From: Mrakia gelida
Taxonomy: Eukaryota > Basidiomycota > Tremellomycetes > Cystofilobasidiales > Mrakiaceae
Assembly: GCA_024345305.1 (NCBI GenBank)
Contig: BRON01000011.1
Coordinates: forward strand, 1,116,001-1,180,000
Length of the DNA: 64,000 nucleotides
Direction of reading: 5' to 3'
Shown here: in pieces, positions 12,185-22,650 of the stretch
How positions within the stretch are numbered: the stretch's first letter is position 1
Layout: each line of letters begins with the position of its first letter
Notes under the pieces: generated by a model
The model's database searches: none
What the model saw: only the letters and a program-made list of their open reading frames with translations
What the model was told of the DNA's origin: nothing
Translations under genes and position numbers: made by a program

Positions 12185-13462
12185 CTACCCCCTCCCCACC
12201 CTCAACTCCAAAGCAACCGACCTATCATTATAATCCAACAACCCCTCCACCTCCAACAACTCCGTCAAGCTCCCCACCACAACTTTTGCCTCCCCTCCAC
12301 CTCTCTCAACCCTCAACGTCCACTCAAACGGCTCATCATCCTGCAACACCCCTCCCTTCCACCCCCAAACGAACGGCGTCCCCCCCTCAGCATTAAGCAA
12401 CACACTCCCCTCCCCTTCGAACGCAACCAACTCGAGCCTATCCCACCCGGAGGAGGAGAAACTCTCCACCACAGCCGACGCTGTCGCCCTCGTTGGGTTC
12501 GGCACGCCTCCCTGGATCGCAGCTGAAGCGGAGGGCACAACAGGGTAATCCGCTCCCGAGTCGGTGATGATCCTGAACTGCCTCGGATTGAACAGTCTCA
12601 AGACAGCGTCCCAGTGAGGGAGGCGGGAGAGGTCGTGTTGGAGGTTGACGCTGAGGATGTTGACGTTGAGCAAGGGAGGGAGGTTGGTCGGGAGGGAGGA
12701 CAGGGGCGAGAAGTCGGGAGGTTGGTTGTGGGAGTAGATGGTTGGGGAGTAGAGGTAGACGTTGGTCGGGGAGAGGAGGGAGGTGAGCTGAGGGTTTTTG
12801 GGGAGGGTGGATGAGAGCTGGTAAACAAAGGGAGAGAGGGAAGGTTGGAGGGAGACGACGACGCGAGTTCGAGAGGATCGAGGAGACGCTGTGCTCACCC
12901 TGGAGGTAAGGAACGAAGCACACGCTTTAACCGAAAGCCCCACCCTCTGATAGAACTTCTCTAGAACGATTCGGAGGATCCTTCGAGAGGTTCTGCTGAG
13001 ACGAGCGAGAGTGGGAGGGTCGTAGCGGAACGGGAAGAGGATCTGGTCGATGATTTCGTCGGGGAGGGAGTCGAACGAGGCGGGCGGTTTGGATGAACCG
13101 ACCACAGGGAGGTTGCGATGGGTGTCCTACAAGAGATAGAAGCAACTCTAAGGTCAGAAACGGCTTGTTGCTCTCGTAGAAGCGAGGAGGGCAACGGCGA
13201 GGAGATGAGCTCGACTCACTTTCGACCAAGCCCAGCGTCCTGTCTCGCTCTCTTCCTGATCTCTCTCCCATACCCAGAAGCCGGCGGGGAAGACCTTCGC
13301 CTCTAGCTGACGGATGAAGACGTCCTTGGAGACGTTCTCGGCTGAGATGCGAGCGACGATGGAAGAGAGCTGGGTGATGGAGTTTCCTTGGGCGACGATG
13401 ATGGCCGCTTGATCGCGAGATTGCTCTTGAAGCTGAGCGATTTGAGAAGCGATGAGGTCCAT
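12185..13462 (-). CDS. Coiled-coil/F-box protein, family copy 1
   Basis: Three exons: 13462-13220 (81 codons), 13126-12899 (76 codons), 12817-12185 (210 codons plus TAG). Exon 1 encodes a coiled coil (ASQIAQLQEQSRDQAAII...) that ends in FPAGFWVWERD...GRWAWSK. Exon 2 begins with a linker, then an F-box (FDSLPDEIIDQILFPF, followed by LARLSRTSRRILR). Exon 3 is a leucine-rich, beta-rich C-terminal domain without an assigned family. F-box proteins recruit substrates to SCF ubiquitin ligases through Skp1; that role is inferred. The second intron (81 bp) is a multiple of three and open in frame, but the three plus-strand paralogues have an intron at the equivalent place, so I treat it as real. Function of the individual protein is unknown. 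Confidence 0.75.
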
Positions 13463-13657
13463 CCTGAAGAGAAGAGGATGAGACGAGGGGAAAAAGTTCG
13501 AGAAAAAGCGAAAGATGCGGTCGGGAGGGAGAAGACGAGCTCCCTCCCTTCCTCCTGCTCTCGAGCTCGAAAGCTCGGAAGGGGAAAAGTCCAGAGCTCT
13601 CCTTCCTTCCTCTCCTTCCCTCCAACGTTCGACACCTCCCAAACCCCTAAACCCAGC

Positions 13658-14524
13658 ATGTCCTTTCTGTGCTCCACCCTCGCCTCCTCCTCTCGTACGA
13701 GCGCCCGCTCCTTAGGTCCTGTTCTCGTTCGAGGAGCCAAGACTGGTCGAGGGAAGACGGCGAGCGACAAGACGGAGAAGGTCAGGAAACCTTCCCAAGG
13801 TCCTCCGCCAGATATGCCAGGAGATAACGCAACAGATAATCTCAAGAAGGTAAGTAGACGCATATACACTCGTTCGAGTGGTACGAGAAGGAGGTGGGGG
13901 AAGAGGAGGAGGAACAGGGGAGAAAGGAAGGAAGGGAAGGAGAGATCATCGAGCTGAGCTGACCTTTTTCTCCTTCCCCTCCCTTCCCTCCCTCCCTTTG
14001 CCTCCCTCGTATGTTCGACTCGTTTCCAGGAACTCTACCCCACCATCCGCCCCTCCCTCAAATCCTCCGCCCCCTACGCCATCCCCCGCCCCGACCGACT
14101 CACCAAACTCCCTCTCGTCCTCCCCTCCGAATCCGCGCACGAAACCATCCAACGAGCCTCGCTCACCTTCCTCCTCGATCTCCAACGCTCAAGAACAGAA
14201 ACCCTCAACATCAAAAACAAACTCATCTTCGCTGCCGTCGAAGAACTCCGTCTCACAGACAAGGCGCTGTACGATTTGGCGACGGTGAAGGATGAAGGGA
14301 CGGGGGGGACGACGATTCCGGTGATGCAAGGGAAGGAGAAGGTCGAAGGGTTTTTCCCGAGGGAGATGAGGTTGCCGACCGAGACGCCGGGGAAGACGGG
14401 GTGGAACTATGAGTGGGAGTTCGTTCCGGAGGAGAAGGCGCTGGCGAAGATTAGTTTCAAGGAGGTCAAGACGGAGGTGGAGGGGAAGGAGGGCGAGGGG
14501 GAGGGGGAGGAGGTGAAGGCTTAG
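13658..14524 (+). CDS. Probable mitochondrial large-subunit ribosomal protein mL40 (MRP-L28 family)
   Basis: Two exons (13658 to about 13850 and about 14029-14524). The N-terminus is Ser/Arg-rich and lacks acidic residues for the first ~30 positions (MSFLCSTLASSSRTSARS), which fits a mitochondrial targeting signal. The second exon starts ELYPTIRPSLKSSAPYAIPR, has a helical core (ETLNIKNKLIFAAVEELR) and ends with FFPREMRLPTETPGKTGWNY followed by a Glu/Lys tail. The helical core plus a closing 'FP-x-E-M-R-x-P-T-x-T-P...W-N-Y' segment matches my recollection of the MRP-L28/mL40 family of the mitoribosome; this is from memory, not from a search. Its 5' end is about 200 bp from the oppositely transcribed F-box gene, suggesting a shared promoter. 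Confidence 0.55.
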
Positions 14525-15261
14525 GGTCCTTTGGGTTGGGTTGAAGGAGATCGGAATGTCGTCGAAGCAGGTCTGTAGCTGCTGCTGGAGAGAAAGTGGG
14601 AGGGCTTGGGTTGGGTGGAAAGCTGGCGAGGCTGGAAGAGCGGCGAGAGAACGGAGGCGAGGGAGACTCGGTCGCTCGTCGCCCTTCGTCCTCGTCTCTC
14701 TCGCTCTCTTTCGTTCCGAGGATTGAGCGTGAAAGACGTCCCGTCAAACATTCTCTATGTCTCGGATCGCTGCGGAAGCTAGTCTCGCTGTAGGCAGCGA
14801 GAGGAGCCTCGAACGTCGAGCTCGACGAAACGAGCAGTCGTCGCTCCCCTCTTCTCCCTCTCCCTTCTTCTCGCCTTCGTTTCTCCGGGCACGATCGTAA
14901 GAGATCTACCGCTCTCTACTCAAGACTATCTCAGCCCTCCAGCTCTGTCAACCTCGCTGTGCCTTCTCGCGAATGAAGAACGAAACGAGACGCGTCCCAA
15001 AACGATCCAGGATTGTAGAGTCAAAACGAACGAACGAAGCTCAGCTCTACCTACCCGAGCTGCTACGGATCAAAAGAAAAACCTACGAAGGAGATAAACG
15101 ACAAGCAAAAATGGAGGGTGCGAGTCATTAAAGATCTAGAAAGATAAAACGAAACGGGAACGGGAGCTCGTCGTCGCGAAACGCGACATCGCTACCAAAT
15201 ACAACCCTACCTACCAGCTCGAAGCCATACAAAAGAAGCGAAACAGACGTCGACGTCGACG
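14525..15261. other. Convergent intergenic region, no gene seen
   Basis: 737 bp between the stop of the mL40-like gene (+) and that of the F-box/LRR-like gene (-). It should hold both 3' UTRs. Sequence is irregular with many stops in all frames; nothing else recognised. Confidence 0.45.
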
Positions 15262-17067
15262 TTACCACTCAACCCTGACCCCCCACTGAACACACCCTCT
15301 CCCAATGGTTCCCCACCCAGCATCGCCCCCTCCAGCAACAACAACCTTCCTCCCTCCCTCCTCACCCTCAACCTCCAACTCACCCACCCCACCCTCATCC
15401 ATCAACTCCCTCAACCTCCCCACGTCGTCCTCGCACCCGGCCGTCCAGTCCTCTGCCTCGGCGATGTAGACTTTGGCTTTCTTGGGGAGGTGAAGCGTCT
15501 TTTCGCCGCCAGACGACTCGTCGTCGTCCTCGCCGACCTCGTTGATCTTGATGGAGGTGTGGAAGAGGTCGTCTTTGACGAGGGAGGTGGAGCGAGAGTG
15601 ATTGAGGATGGAGGAGGAGCGAGAGAGGAGGTAGGAGTGGATGAGGGGAGCGATGGTGAAAGGGAGGGAGGCTGGAAGGGCTGATTGGATGTTGAGGGAT
15701 TTGAGGGTCGAAGGGAGGGAGGGGAGGAGGGTGGGTTGGAGGTTCTTGCCGCTGCAACGACGAAAACAACAGAAAGAAGCGAGTCAGCTTCTCGCCTACG
15801 AGAACGTAGAAAAAAAGACGAGAACCCACAGGTAAGTGAACGACTCCAACTTCTCGAACGTCGCGACGACCTCCTGAATCATAGACCAACTCGAAGGGTC
15901 CTGAGGAGTCGAGATGTGTGTTGGATCGAGAAGGGAGAGATGAAGGAGGGTGCCAGCCAGGGGTGCGAGAGCGAGACACAGGTACCTGTTTGTAGAACGA
16001 AAATGAAGAAGCAGAGGAAGGGTTAGCCTCGCCGAAGAAGAAACCAACAACACGAAACCAAATCACGCAAGACGACGCGAGTCTCGCTCTCGCTCCCCTC
16101 CTCCTCCTCCCCCTTCTTCTCGGTTGATATGAGATGATCAAGTACTCACTGAAGAACAGGAACATGAACGTCGTCTCCCCCCCAATGATGAGCCTGGCAT
16201 CCATCGTCAACGGTCGTGAGCGTGAGCTTCTCGAGCGTGCCTTGAACCGCCTCGAGCAAGGTCAAGATGTAATCCTGAGCCGGATCCGTCCTCGACGTCG
16301 TACAGCACCGCATCTGTATATCCACTTCCTTCAACTTGAGGCTCGCCGGCCATTCCGGAGTCGTGTGAGGTCGGAAGCGTTGAGGGGAGAAGGAGAGTCG
16401 AACGAGGTTGGGCGTGTGCGAGAGGAGGTTGGGGAGGTGCGAGAGGTCGACCGAACGAAGAGTGAGGGAGGTGAGAGTCGTAGGGAGAGCGGAGTAGTCC
16501 CATCCCCAGCCGAGGATGTCCTCTGAGGAGAGGATGAGGGTGGAAAGTCGAGGGGTCAAACCAAAGAGAGTGGAAAGATTCGGTTCCTCGTCCCTCCTCC
16601 CTCCTCCTGCTCCCTCGACCTCCAACGTCCTGATTTGGTTCTTCAACCCCTCCGTTGACCTCAGCGTCCTGACGACGTTGGCTACCCTGGAGTCGTGAGC
16701 TTGAGGAGTGATTCCATTGATCTTGATGGAGGTGTAGAGGTGTTTGAAGGCTGAAGGCACCGAAGCTCGATTGACTCGAGCTAGGGAGGTGAGAGAGGGG
16801 AAGTCGACTGAGAGGGAGGGACGGGATCGTTCGATCTCGTCGTGGTTGGGGTGAGGAGGAGTGGAGAGGAGGGAAGTGAAGAAGGCGATGGGGTAGAGGA
16901 TATCGGGATGGGAGAAGGCAACTTGAGCTGGAGAGAGAGGGGAAGTCGAGGAGGAGGAGGAGGTCGAGCTTGAGGAAACGCTGGGAACGAAGACCGACAC
17001 TGGAGAACAAGGAAGAGCAGTCAGCTTCGAGCTTCGTATGGAGGAGAGAGTGAGGCGTGTACTCACT
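15262..17067 (-). CDS. F-box/LRR-like protein with a start codon created by splicing
   Basis: Exon 1 contributes only A (17067) to the coding sequence; after a 67-bp intron (17066-17000) exon 2 begins TG, so the mRNA reads ATG TCG GTC TTC. No other ATG lies in exon 1 or within about 250 bp upstream on this strand. The protein starts with a Ser-rich stretch, then an F-box-like segment (HPDILYPIAFF ... LARVNRASVPSAFKHLYTSI), then leucine-rich repeats such as LTSLTLRSVDLSHLPNLLSH and LRTLEVEG-type strands. Further exons begin near 15990 and 15750, and the C-terminus ends GRGCVQWGVRVEW with TAA. Substrate adaptor of an SCF ligase by family; targets unknown. It is the only confidently called gene here that ends in TAA. 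Confidence 0.66.
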
Positions 17068-17433
17068 GCTTGAAGGATCCAGTAGTGAAGAGAAGAGGGA
17101 GGAAGCTCGTCGTTGTCGTCCAGAAAGGGAAAGAGCGTATCGCTCAGGGCTGAACCCAAACTCGAAATGATGCAATCAAACGGACGCGGACTCCGTTCGA
17201 TCGACGTAGATATTGAGGTACCGAGAAGGTTTACTAGTGAGCTGGATAGGAAGGGAGCAAAAGAAGATGAAGAGAAGTCAGCAGTGAAACAGACTTGGCC
17301 AAGAAGCGAGGCGCGTCCCTCTTGAGTCGAAAGGGAAGGCGCGCGAAGGACAACGCGACTCACAAAGGTTTCTTCTCGCGTCGTCTCTCGTCCCTCAACA
17401 CTCTCAGCTCTCCAACTCTTGATCAACAACTCT

Positions 17434-18275
17434 TCACATCTGTCCCCAAACTCGCTTCGCAACCACCTCCGACAGATCCCAGTATCCCTCGCCGACTCCT
17501 CGCAACCCGACCGTTCCCAGCTGCCTCGATCCGTGCCACGCGACGAAGTGACTGGTACCAAGGAGGACTCCAAGGGCGACTCCTGCGAAGACCTGAGGAG
17601 GTGTGTGGTGTCCGAGAGCGATTCTAGACCAGGCGATGGTCGCGCCGGCGACGAGGGCGGTCGTTGCGACGAGAGGGGAGGTAGGGACGAGGGAGAGGAA
17701 GATGTAGGTGCTGAAGAAGGTGATGGTGGTCGAGTGGGTAGAGGGCATGCCGTAAGTAGGGGTGAAGGAGAGATGGACGGGTGTACGAGCGAGATTGCGT
17801 CGAAGAGCGGCGGAGGAGGAGTTGGGTTTGTGCGTGAGAGGACGAGGCTGGGCGAGCGCCTTTTTAAGGAGTTTAGCTGGAGGAAGGAAGGAAAGAAGAG
17901 ATCAGCATGAGATCTTCTTTCGAGGTCGAGAAAGAAAGCCGAAGGGCGAGAGAAAGAGAGACGAGAGAGGAAGCAGACGAGGGAGGAGGAGAAGGAGGAG
18001 CGAGCTCACCGATGCAGGAGGCAGCCACGGATCCAGTGACGAACCACAGAGCTGAAGCGGGATGAGTAACGTAGAGAGAGTTATCCGAAACGAAGATGCA
18101 TCTAAGAACCCATGCTGCTGTCGTACTGGTGACGATGATGTTGGTCTGAGAGGAGGGAGAAGAGAAGGAAGGAAGGTCAGAGATGGGGCGAGCTCGAGGG
18201 AGCGAAACAGGCACGGTCCAGGCTCACCTCGTCCAAGATCCAGAGAAATAACCGTCGAACACTCGAGTCTGACAT
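17434..18275 (-). CDS. PAP2-family lipid phosphatase (dolichyldiphosphatase-like)
   Basis: Exons 18275-18228, 18145-18010 and 17876-17434 give about 208 residues. The three PAP2 phosphatase signatures are visible: C1 KKALAQPRP (K-x6-RP), C2 YGMPSTHST (PSxH), and C3 SRIALGHHTPPQV (SR-x5-H). Hydrophobic segments flank them (TNIIVTSTTAAWVLRCIFV; VATTALVAGATIAWSRI; VFAGVALGVLLG), as expected of a polytopic ER/Golgi membrane enzyme. In C3 the usual Asp four residues after the His is Gln, a substitution also found in dolichyldiphosphatases (CAX4/DOLPP1), which recycle dolichyl pyrophosphate for N-glycosylation. PSTHST also occurs in sphingoid-base phosphatases, so the exact substrate is open. It is divergent from the next coiled-coil/F-box gene, with only 208 bp between the start codons. 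Confidence 0.72.
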
Positions 18276-18483
18276 GATGCGGTGCTAAGGAAACCAATGA
18301 AGTGGAGCTGGAGGGATGTTGGGAGGCGGAGGGTGGCGAGATGGAAGGCGTTGGGGGTGCGCAAAGGAAGTGAGCTCAAACCCTCCTTCTCGTTCCTTGA
18401 GGTCTGGGCCTCGGCCTGCCCTCAACCACATCTTCCCCTTTTCCTCGTAAGTATCTCTTCTCTTCCTCAGCATCGAGCTAGCC

Positions 18484-19834
18484 ATGGACGTCTCTACCCA
18501 AATCTCTCAACTCCTCGAGGAAAATCACCTTCAAGCCGCCTTGCTCGCCCGAATCTCGGCCAACCTCGTTCAGGTCTTCTCAGTCGTCGAAGATCAAGCA
18601 GCGACCCTCGCTCGCCTCTGGTCCGAGAACAAGTCTTTCAAGATCGCAGTTCAAGATCAGGCTCTATCGTTCGTCGAGCTCTCGAAGAAGACAGCTCCTG
18701 AAGGGCATTGGCTTTGGGAGGGAGGGAGGGAGGGGGGAGGAGGAGGAGGAGGTCGCTGGATCTTTTCCACTGTCAGTATCTTCTTTCTTCGCCTTCCACA
18801 TCTTCCTATCTTGGGACCTCCTCTCGAGTATCACCTCTTGGTATCGAAGTAACATCTGGCCCTTTTCTCCTTCCTCTCTCGTGCTGATAGGAGAAGTACA
18901 GGGCGAGTCCATCCGTCGTCGCCGTCGAACCTCCCACCTCGCTCGAGTACCTCCCAAGAGAGCTCCTCGATCTCATTATCTCGCTTCTCGATCGAAACGA
19001 TAAAGCGAAGATGTGCTGTGCTTCCATGTTCTTCCTCGAGGTGGCATCGAGGTCGTTGTATGCGGAGGTCAAGTTGGACATGGGAGGTGCGGTACGATTC
19101 TTGAACTCGAGAGTGCGTCCGTCGGTCTCTCTCCCCTCTCATTCTCTCTTGGTCTCCCACTTCCCGCCCGCTGAGAGCGAGGAACGTGTGTCCTCATGAC
19201 ATCTCCACGTGCTGACAACCTTTTTCCATGACCTTCGCTGCAGCTGGACCCGGATTGTCTCGACGCCAAACGAGTCCAGATGTTCCTCGAGCCCACCGTC
19301 GTCGTCCTAGACGCTTCCCAAGGCACTCAACTCTCCCTCTCAGCACTCCTCACCGATCTCATCAGCTCACCTACCGACTCCCTCCCCGTCAACGTCCTCA
19401 CCTTCGACTCAGGATCGAGGGCCGCCTTCGCGTCCTGCATCGAGCTCTTCTCTCCCATCCTCGCGTTGTTCGATCCCGTCATCCTCAAGCTCAAACGTCA
19501 CGGCCAGACCGAAGCTCCCACCATCGGTCGAGTCTCATCCACCGGACTTCCCTTCCTAGAGAGATGGTCTCTCTTGGAACGAGTCGGAAGCTAAGGATCC
19601 ATCGTCTTCCTTCCCAAAGCGCGTCGCCTCGCCTTCCGACTCTGCATTCAGAGAACGTGCTGCCTCAAACCAGTCCAGCTCAGAGGATCGATCGATATCG
19701 TCTACGCGGATGGGACCGTCGAAGAAGAGGTGGTGTCGGACGAGAGCGCTCTTCAAAGACGATTGGAGGAGCCTGTGTATTTGGACGCGACGAAGGACGT
19801 CGAGGCTGTTGAGGTTTGGTTTGGGAAGTGGTGA
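18484..19834 (+). pseudogene. Coiled-coil/F-box protein, family copy 2, interrupted by an in-frame TAA
   Basis: Three exons in the family pattern: 18484-18771 (96 codons), 18891-19112 (about 74 codons), 19244-19834. Exon 1 is a coiled coil ending in PEGHWLWEGG...GRWIFST. Exon 2 carries the F-box (LEYLPRELLDLIISLLDRN, then KMCCASMFFLEVASRSLY). Exon 3 is the C-terminal domain. In exon 3 a TAA at 19592-19594 interrupts the frame; the same frame then stays open and coding-like (GSIVFLPKARRLAFRL ... EVWFGKW) for 79 more codons to TGA at 19832-19834. No plausible intron spans the TAA. The two other plus-strand copies have Gln and Tyr at this position. The spacer of the Trp signature is expanded by a glycine run. 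It is either a recent nonsense allele, a truncated but functional protein, or a readthrough gene. Confidence 0.7.
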
Positions 19835-20046
19835 TCTCTGACGGAGAATGCATGCAGCTACATCTCATCTCGCTTCTTCGTTCTCTGCGAGAGGCCTCAC
19901 CCGCGAGTGGGAAGGAAAATCGAAATAAAGTACGCGTCGAGCAGCTCGTTCGCGTCAGAGTTCGTCGTCCTCGCGACCTCTTGAAGAAACTCGTCGTCGC
20001 ATCTAATGTGATAGATGCTACTACCGAGACACGAAACCAAGCTACA

Positions 20047-20937
20047 CTACGTCGTCCTTTCGACGACCTCAACGACCCATCCCTCCTGATCTCCAATCCA
20101 ACGCTTCTTCTCCTCGTTCCCAACGATGATCCTCCCACCCTTCACTCCCTCCCTCTCCCTCTCCCCAGGGAACCCAGCGAAGAAGCTCTCCGAGTAGCTC
20201 ATCGTTGTCCCCGTCAGATCATAAACCACCTCGCTCCTCCTCCTCCCTCCCAACGACGCGTCGTCCTCGAAGAACCCCTCCTTCTCGAACAAAGCGTTGC
20301 AGTCCTTGAACCTCCATTCCCTGACGTCCTTCCAACTCTCGAGTAGTCGTTGAACCTTCGCTTCGACCTTGAAGTGGAAGATCCATTCTCCTCCTGGTGG
20401 GGGGACGAAGGTGACGCGGCGAGGTGAGAAGAGCGAGAGGAGCGGTGTTTGGAAAGAGGTGAGTCGGAAGTGTGCTGATGGGAGGACGAGGGTGAGGTTT
20501 TGGATTGGGATGGGGGAGTGTTGAGTTGGGAGAGGGAGGTGTGTGAGTGCTGGGAATGGGAGGTTGAGGGTGAGGGATCGAAGGAGGGAGGCGAAGGGAG
20601 GAAGAGCAGTCGAGCTCAAGTCGAGGGCTGGACCAGAAGGGCCTTCGCGGTCGTGCTTGAGCGAAGAAAGAGGACCAAGGGAGCGATGAGCTGGCAGGTT
20701 TTCCTCGAAGAAAGCAACGAAGATAGAGAAAGAAGAGCTTACGAGTTCGAGCAAGAAAGAACTGAGGCTGGCGTAGGTGTCCTTGACCTCGACGGTCCTT
20801 CGAATATGGAGGAGGACTCGGGCGAGGCGTGAGCTCGACGAGTTGACGAGTGACCAGGCGAGCAGCTCCTTGTTGTCGGACCAGTCCATGATACAGCTGA
20901 TAACATCGAGGGGGAGGAGGGAAGCCATTGTTGACAT
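20047..20937 (-). CDS. F-box-like protein without the coiled-coil exon
   Basis: A single open exon of 296 codons from ATG 20937 to TAG. The N-terminus is a recognisable F-box-like helix set (MASLLPLDVISCIMDWSDNK, then LLAWSLVNSSSSRLARVLLH), similar to exon 2 of the coiled-coil/F-box copies, but no coiled-coil/Trp exon is found in the 590 bp upstream. The middle is leucine-rich (LRSLTLNLPFPALTHLPL); the C-terminal part has REWRFKDCNALFEKEG and ends in a charged, Trp-containing tail. A GTAAGC...CCAG pair (52 bp) lies near codon 60 but would shift the frame into an early stop, so I read it as exonic. Probable SCF substrate receptor by family; target unknown. Confidence 0.6.
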   Translation of the reverse strand: MSTMASLLPLDVISCIMDWSDNKELLAWSLVNSSSSRLARVLLHIRRTVEVKDTYASLSSFLLELVSSSFSIFVAFFEENLPAHRSLGPLSSLKHDREGPSGPALDLSSTALPPFASLLRSLTLNLPFPALTHLPLPTQHSPIPIQNLTLVLPSAHFRLTSFQTPLLSLFSPRRVTFVPPPGGEWIFHFKVEAKVQRLLESWKDVREWRFKDCNALFEKEGFFEDDASLGGRRRSEVVYDLTGTTMSYSESFFAGFPGEREREGVKGGRIIVGNEEKKRWIGDQEGWVVEVVERTT

Positions 20938-21527
20938 TGTTGCTGAGAGAGAAGGAAGGAAGCTGGAGGAGGGGGCTGAAGAGGGAGGGGAGAGATAAGA
21001 GACAAGAAGGAGGTTCGAAGGCGTTGGATGCTCAAACAATTCGAGCAGTCGCTCGCGGCTTTTCAAGGACTGCCCCCGTCGTTGACGACGCAAAAGTGGA
21101 GGGTAGGCCGTGCGGGCTAGTCTTTTCCGTACATATGCGAGAAGGAAGAAGGCGAACGTCCGAAGGGAGGAGCGGGCGAGGGCAGAAAACGGAGAAGTCT
21201 AAGCGTCGCATCGCCTCCCCGAGACGCCGCTCTTCGCATGACTTTCATCAATCAGCACTCCTTCTATACGCCGAGGACTCAAAGAGCTGAATATCCATGA
21301 CCGGGCCCGAAGCGGATAAGGAAAAGAAATCAGGCCGATGAGTGCGCGAGCGTCGAGGCAGGACGGAGACGTTTGACGCACGACGCGACTCTCCGTTGTT
21401 GTCCTCAGCTCTCCTGACCTCAGTCAATGCCGCTCCTCTCAATGCCAACAGAAACTAAAGCAAATCCAAAGTGAGAAATCAAAGCCGAACCTCCAAAGTT
21501 ACATAACGAACAGCGAACGAACGAAGT
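20938..21527. other. Intergenic region upstream of the F-box-like gene
   Basis: 590 bp between two minus-strand genes: 3' UTR of the acetyltransferase gene and promoter of the F-box-like gene. No coiled-coil exon, RNA gene or repeat was recognised. Confidence 0.4.
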
Positions 21528-22297
21528 CTAAGGGAAACTCTCGATCTTCTTCTTCAACCAAGCCTTCGCCTTGTCCCTCGCACCTCCCTCCTTCTCCCAC
21601 TCCTCCTTCGTAAACTCGTAAGACACTTCAATGGCGTTGACTCGTCCTCCAGCTCGACTCGCAGGCATCGGAGCCTCAGTCCCAACGAATCCGAAGACGC
21701 GTTCCAAAACACCTCGCATCGGCGCGTTCTCGCTCGACGTTCCCAACTCGATCCATTCGACGCTTCCTCCCTGAGAGATGTAGAAGATAAAACTTGTCAG
21801 CATGCAGGATTTGAAGAAAGAAGGATCGAGGACGAAAGAGAACGAGAAGAACGAACCTCATCGCCTTTCTCTCCCTCCTCCGCAAAACACCACGACAAAC
21901 TCGCCTCGAGCGACTCAACAGCGTACCCCTTCCCACACCACCTCTCATCCAACACAATCCCAGCATCCCCACCCCTTCCCTTCCCCTCTCCCTTCACTCC
22001 TCGAATCCCTCCCATCCCAACCTCCCCGATCATGGCGCCCGTCTCGCGATCCACAACAGAGAACGACGCGCCCGTTCGAGGTTGGTTGTGGAACCACTCC
22101 CTCGAGAGGTTGATCCATCGAAGAGAGCCCGCTTCCGACGTAGCCTGGGGAGAGTGTTTCTGGTAGTGCTCTGTCGAAAGGATGGCGAACATCGCGGGGG
22201 CGTCCGAGGCGAGCTTGGTTCTGATCAAGAGACGAGGGGTTTCGATGGTGAAGAGAGGAGGTTCCGCTGGAGGAGCGGGAGAGGTGGGAGTAGACAT
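21528..22297 (-). CDS. GNAT-family N-acetyltransferase (RimJ/RimL-like)
   Basis: Two exons separated by a short intron near 21780-21860; about 230 residues. The start FTIETPRLLIRTKLASDAPA is the typical 'E-T-x-R-L-x-I-R' opening of RimJ/RimL-type GNAT acetyltransferases. GAMIGEVGMGGI and AGIVLDERWCGKGYAVESL give the beta4 strand and the acetyl-CoA pyrophosphate-binding loop (motif A; here GKGYA). The last exon has PMRGVLERVFGFVGTEAP, a variation on the family's 'N-x-x-S-x-x-V-x-E-K-x-G' segment. It should transfer acetyl from acetyl-CoA to an amine; the acceptor is unknown. It is divergent from the next coiled-coil/F-box gene (353 bp between starts). Confidence 0.8.
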
Positions 22298-22650
22298 GAT
22301 GGTGGTTGAAGGGAGGAATAGGGAAAAGAACCGAGCGTCTTTGAACGAAAAAGGAAAGGTGACTCGAGACGACCCATGCGACGCGAGAAGGAGAAGACCG
22401 ACGACGAGCTCGGATCCGAGGATGACTCGGGAAAGTCGATGCGAACGAGAACAAAGATGCTCTCTGAGGGTATATACGAGAGCTCGTCTTGTTGGGAAGA
22501 CAGCTGAAAAAAAAAAATCGAAAGGAGGGAAATGAGGCCTGCGAGAGGGGGAGAAAGAAGAGAGGTCAAGCTCACTTCAACCTCCTCCCTTCGAGACTTC
22601 AACCACGACCCCACCCCCCTAGCCGTTCCTCCTTCTTCTTCATCGCATCC
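22298..22650. promoter_or_regulatory. Divergent promoter, acetyltransferase / coiled-coil F-box copy 3
   Basis: 353 bp between oppositely oriented start codons. Contains an A9 run (about 22506-22516) and a pyrimidine-rich stretch just before the ATG at 22651. No TATA element seen. Confidence 0.4.

Noticed and set aside
13463..13642. Upstream extension of coiled-coil/F-box copy 1 to 13642
   Set aside because: The extra residues are Arg/Ser-rich and not family-like; ATG 13462 matches the start of the paralogues (MDL/MDV).
15395..16210. 271-codon minus-strand ORF
   Set aside because: Arg/Pro/His-rich shadow of the F-box/LRR-like exons; the alternative frames across three introns give leucine-rich, family-like protein.
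16146..17573. Long minus-strand ORF starting at 17573 as the N-terminus of the F-box/LRR-like gene
   Set aside because: Its upstream third overlaps the PAP2 gene and reads through a good intron (17066-17000); the start is not ATG. The spliced A|TG start is better supported.
19582..19594. Mini-intron GTCGGAAGCTAAG that would remove the in-frame TAA of copy 2
   Set aside because: 13 nt is far below the shortest credible intron here, and the donor GTCGGA is poor.
20700..20752. 52-bp intron in the F-box-like gene
   Set aside because: Removing it shifts the frame into an early stop, whereas the unspliced frame stays open to 20047.
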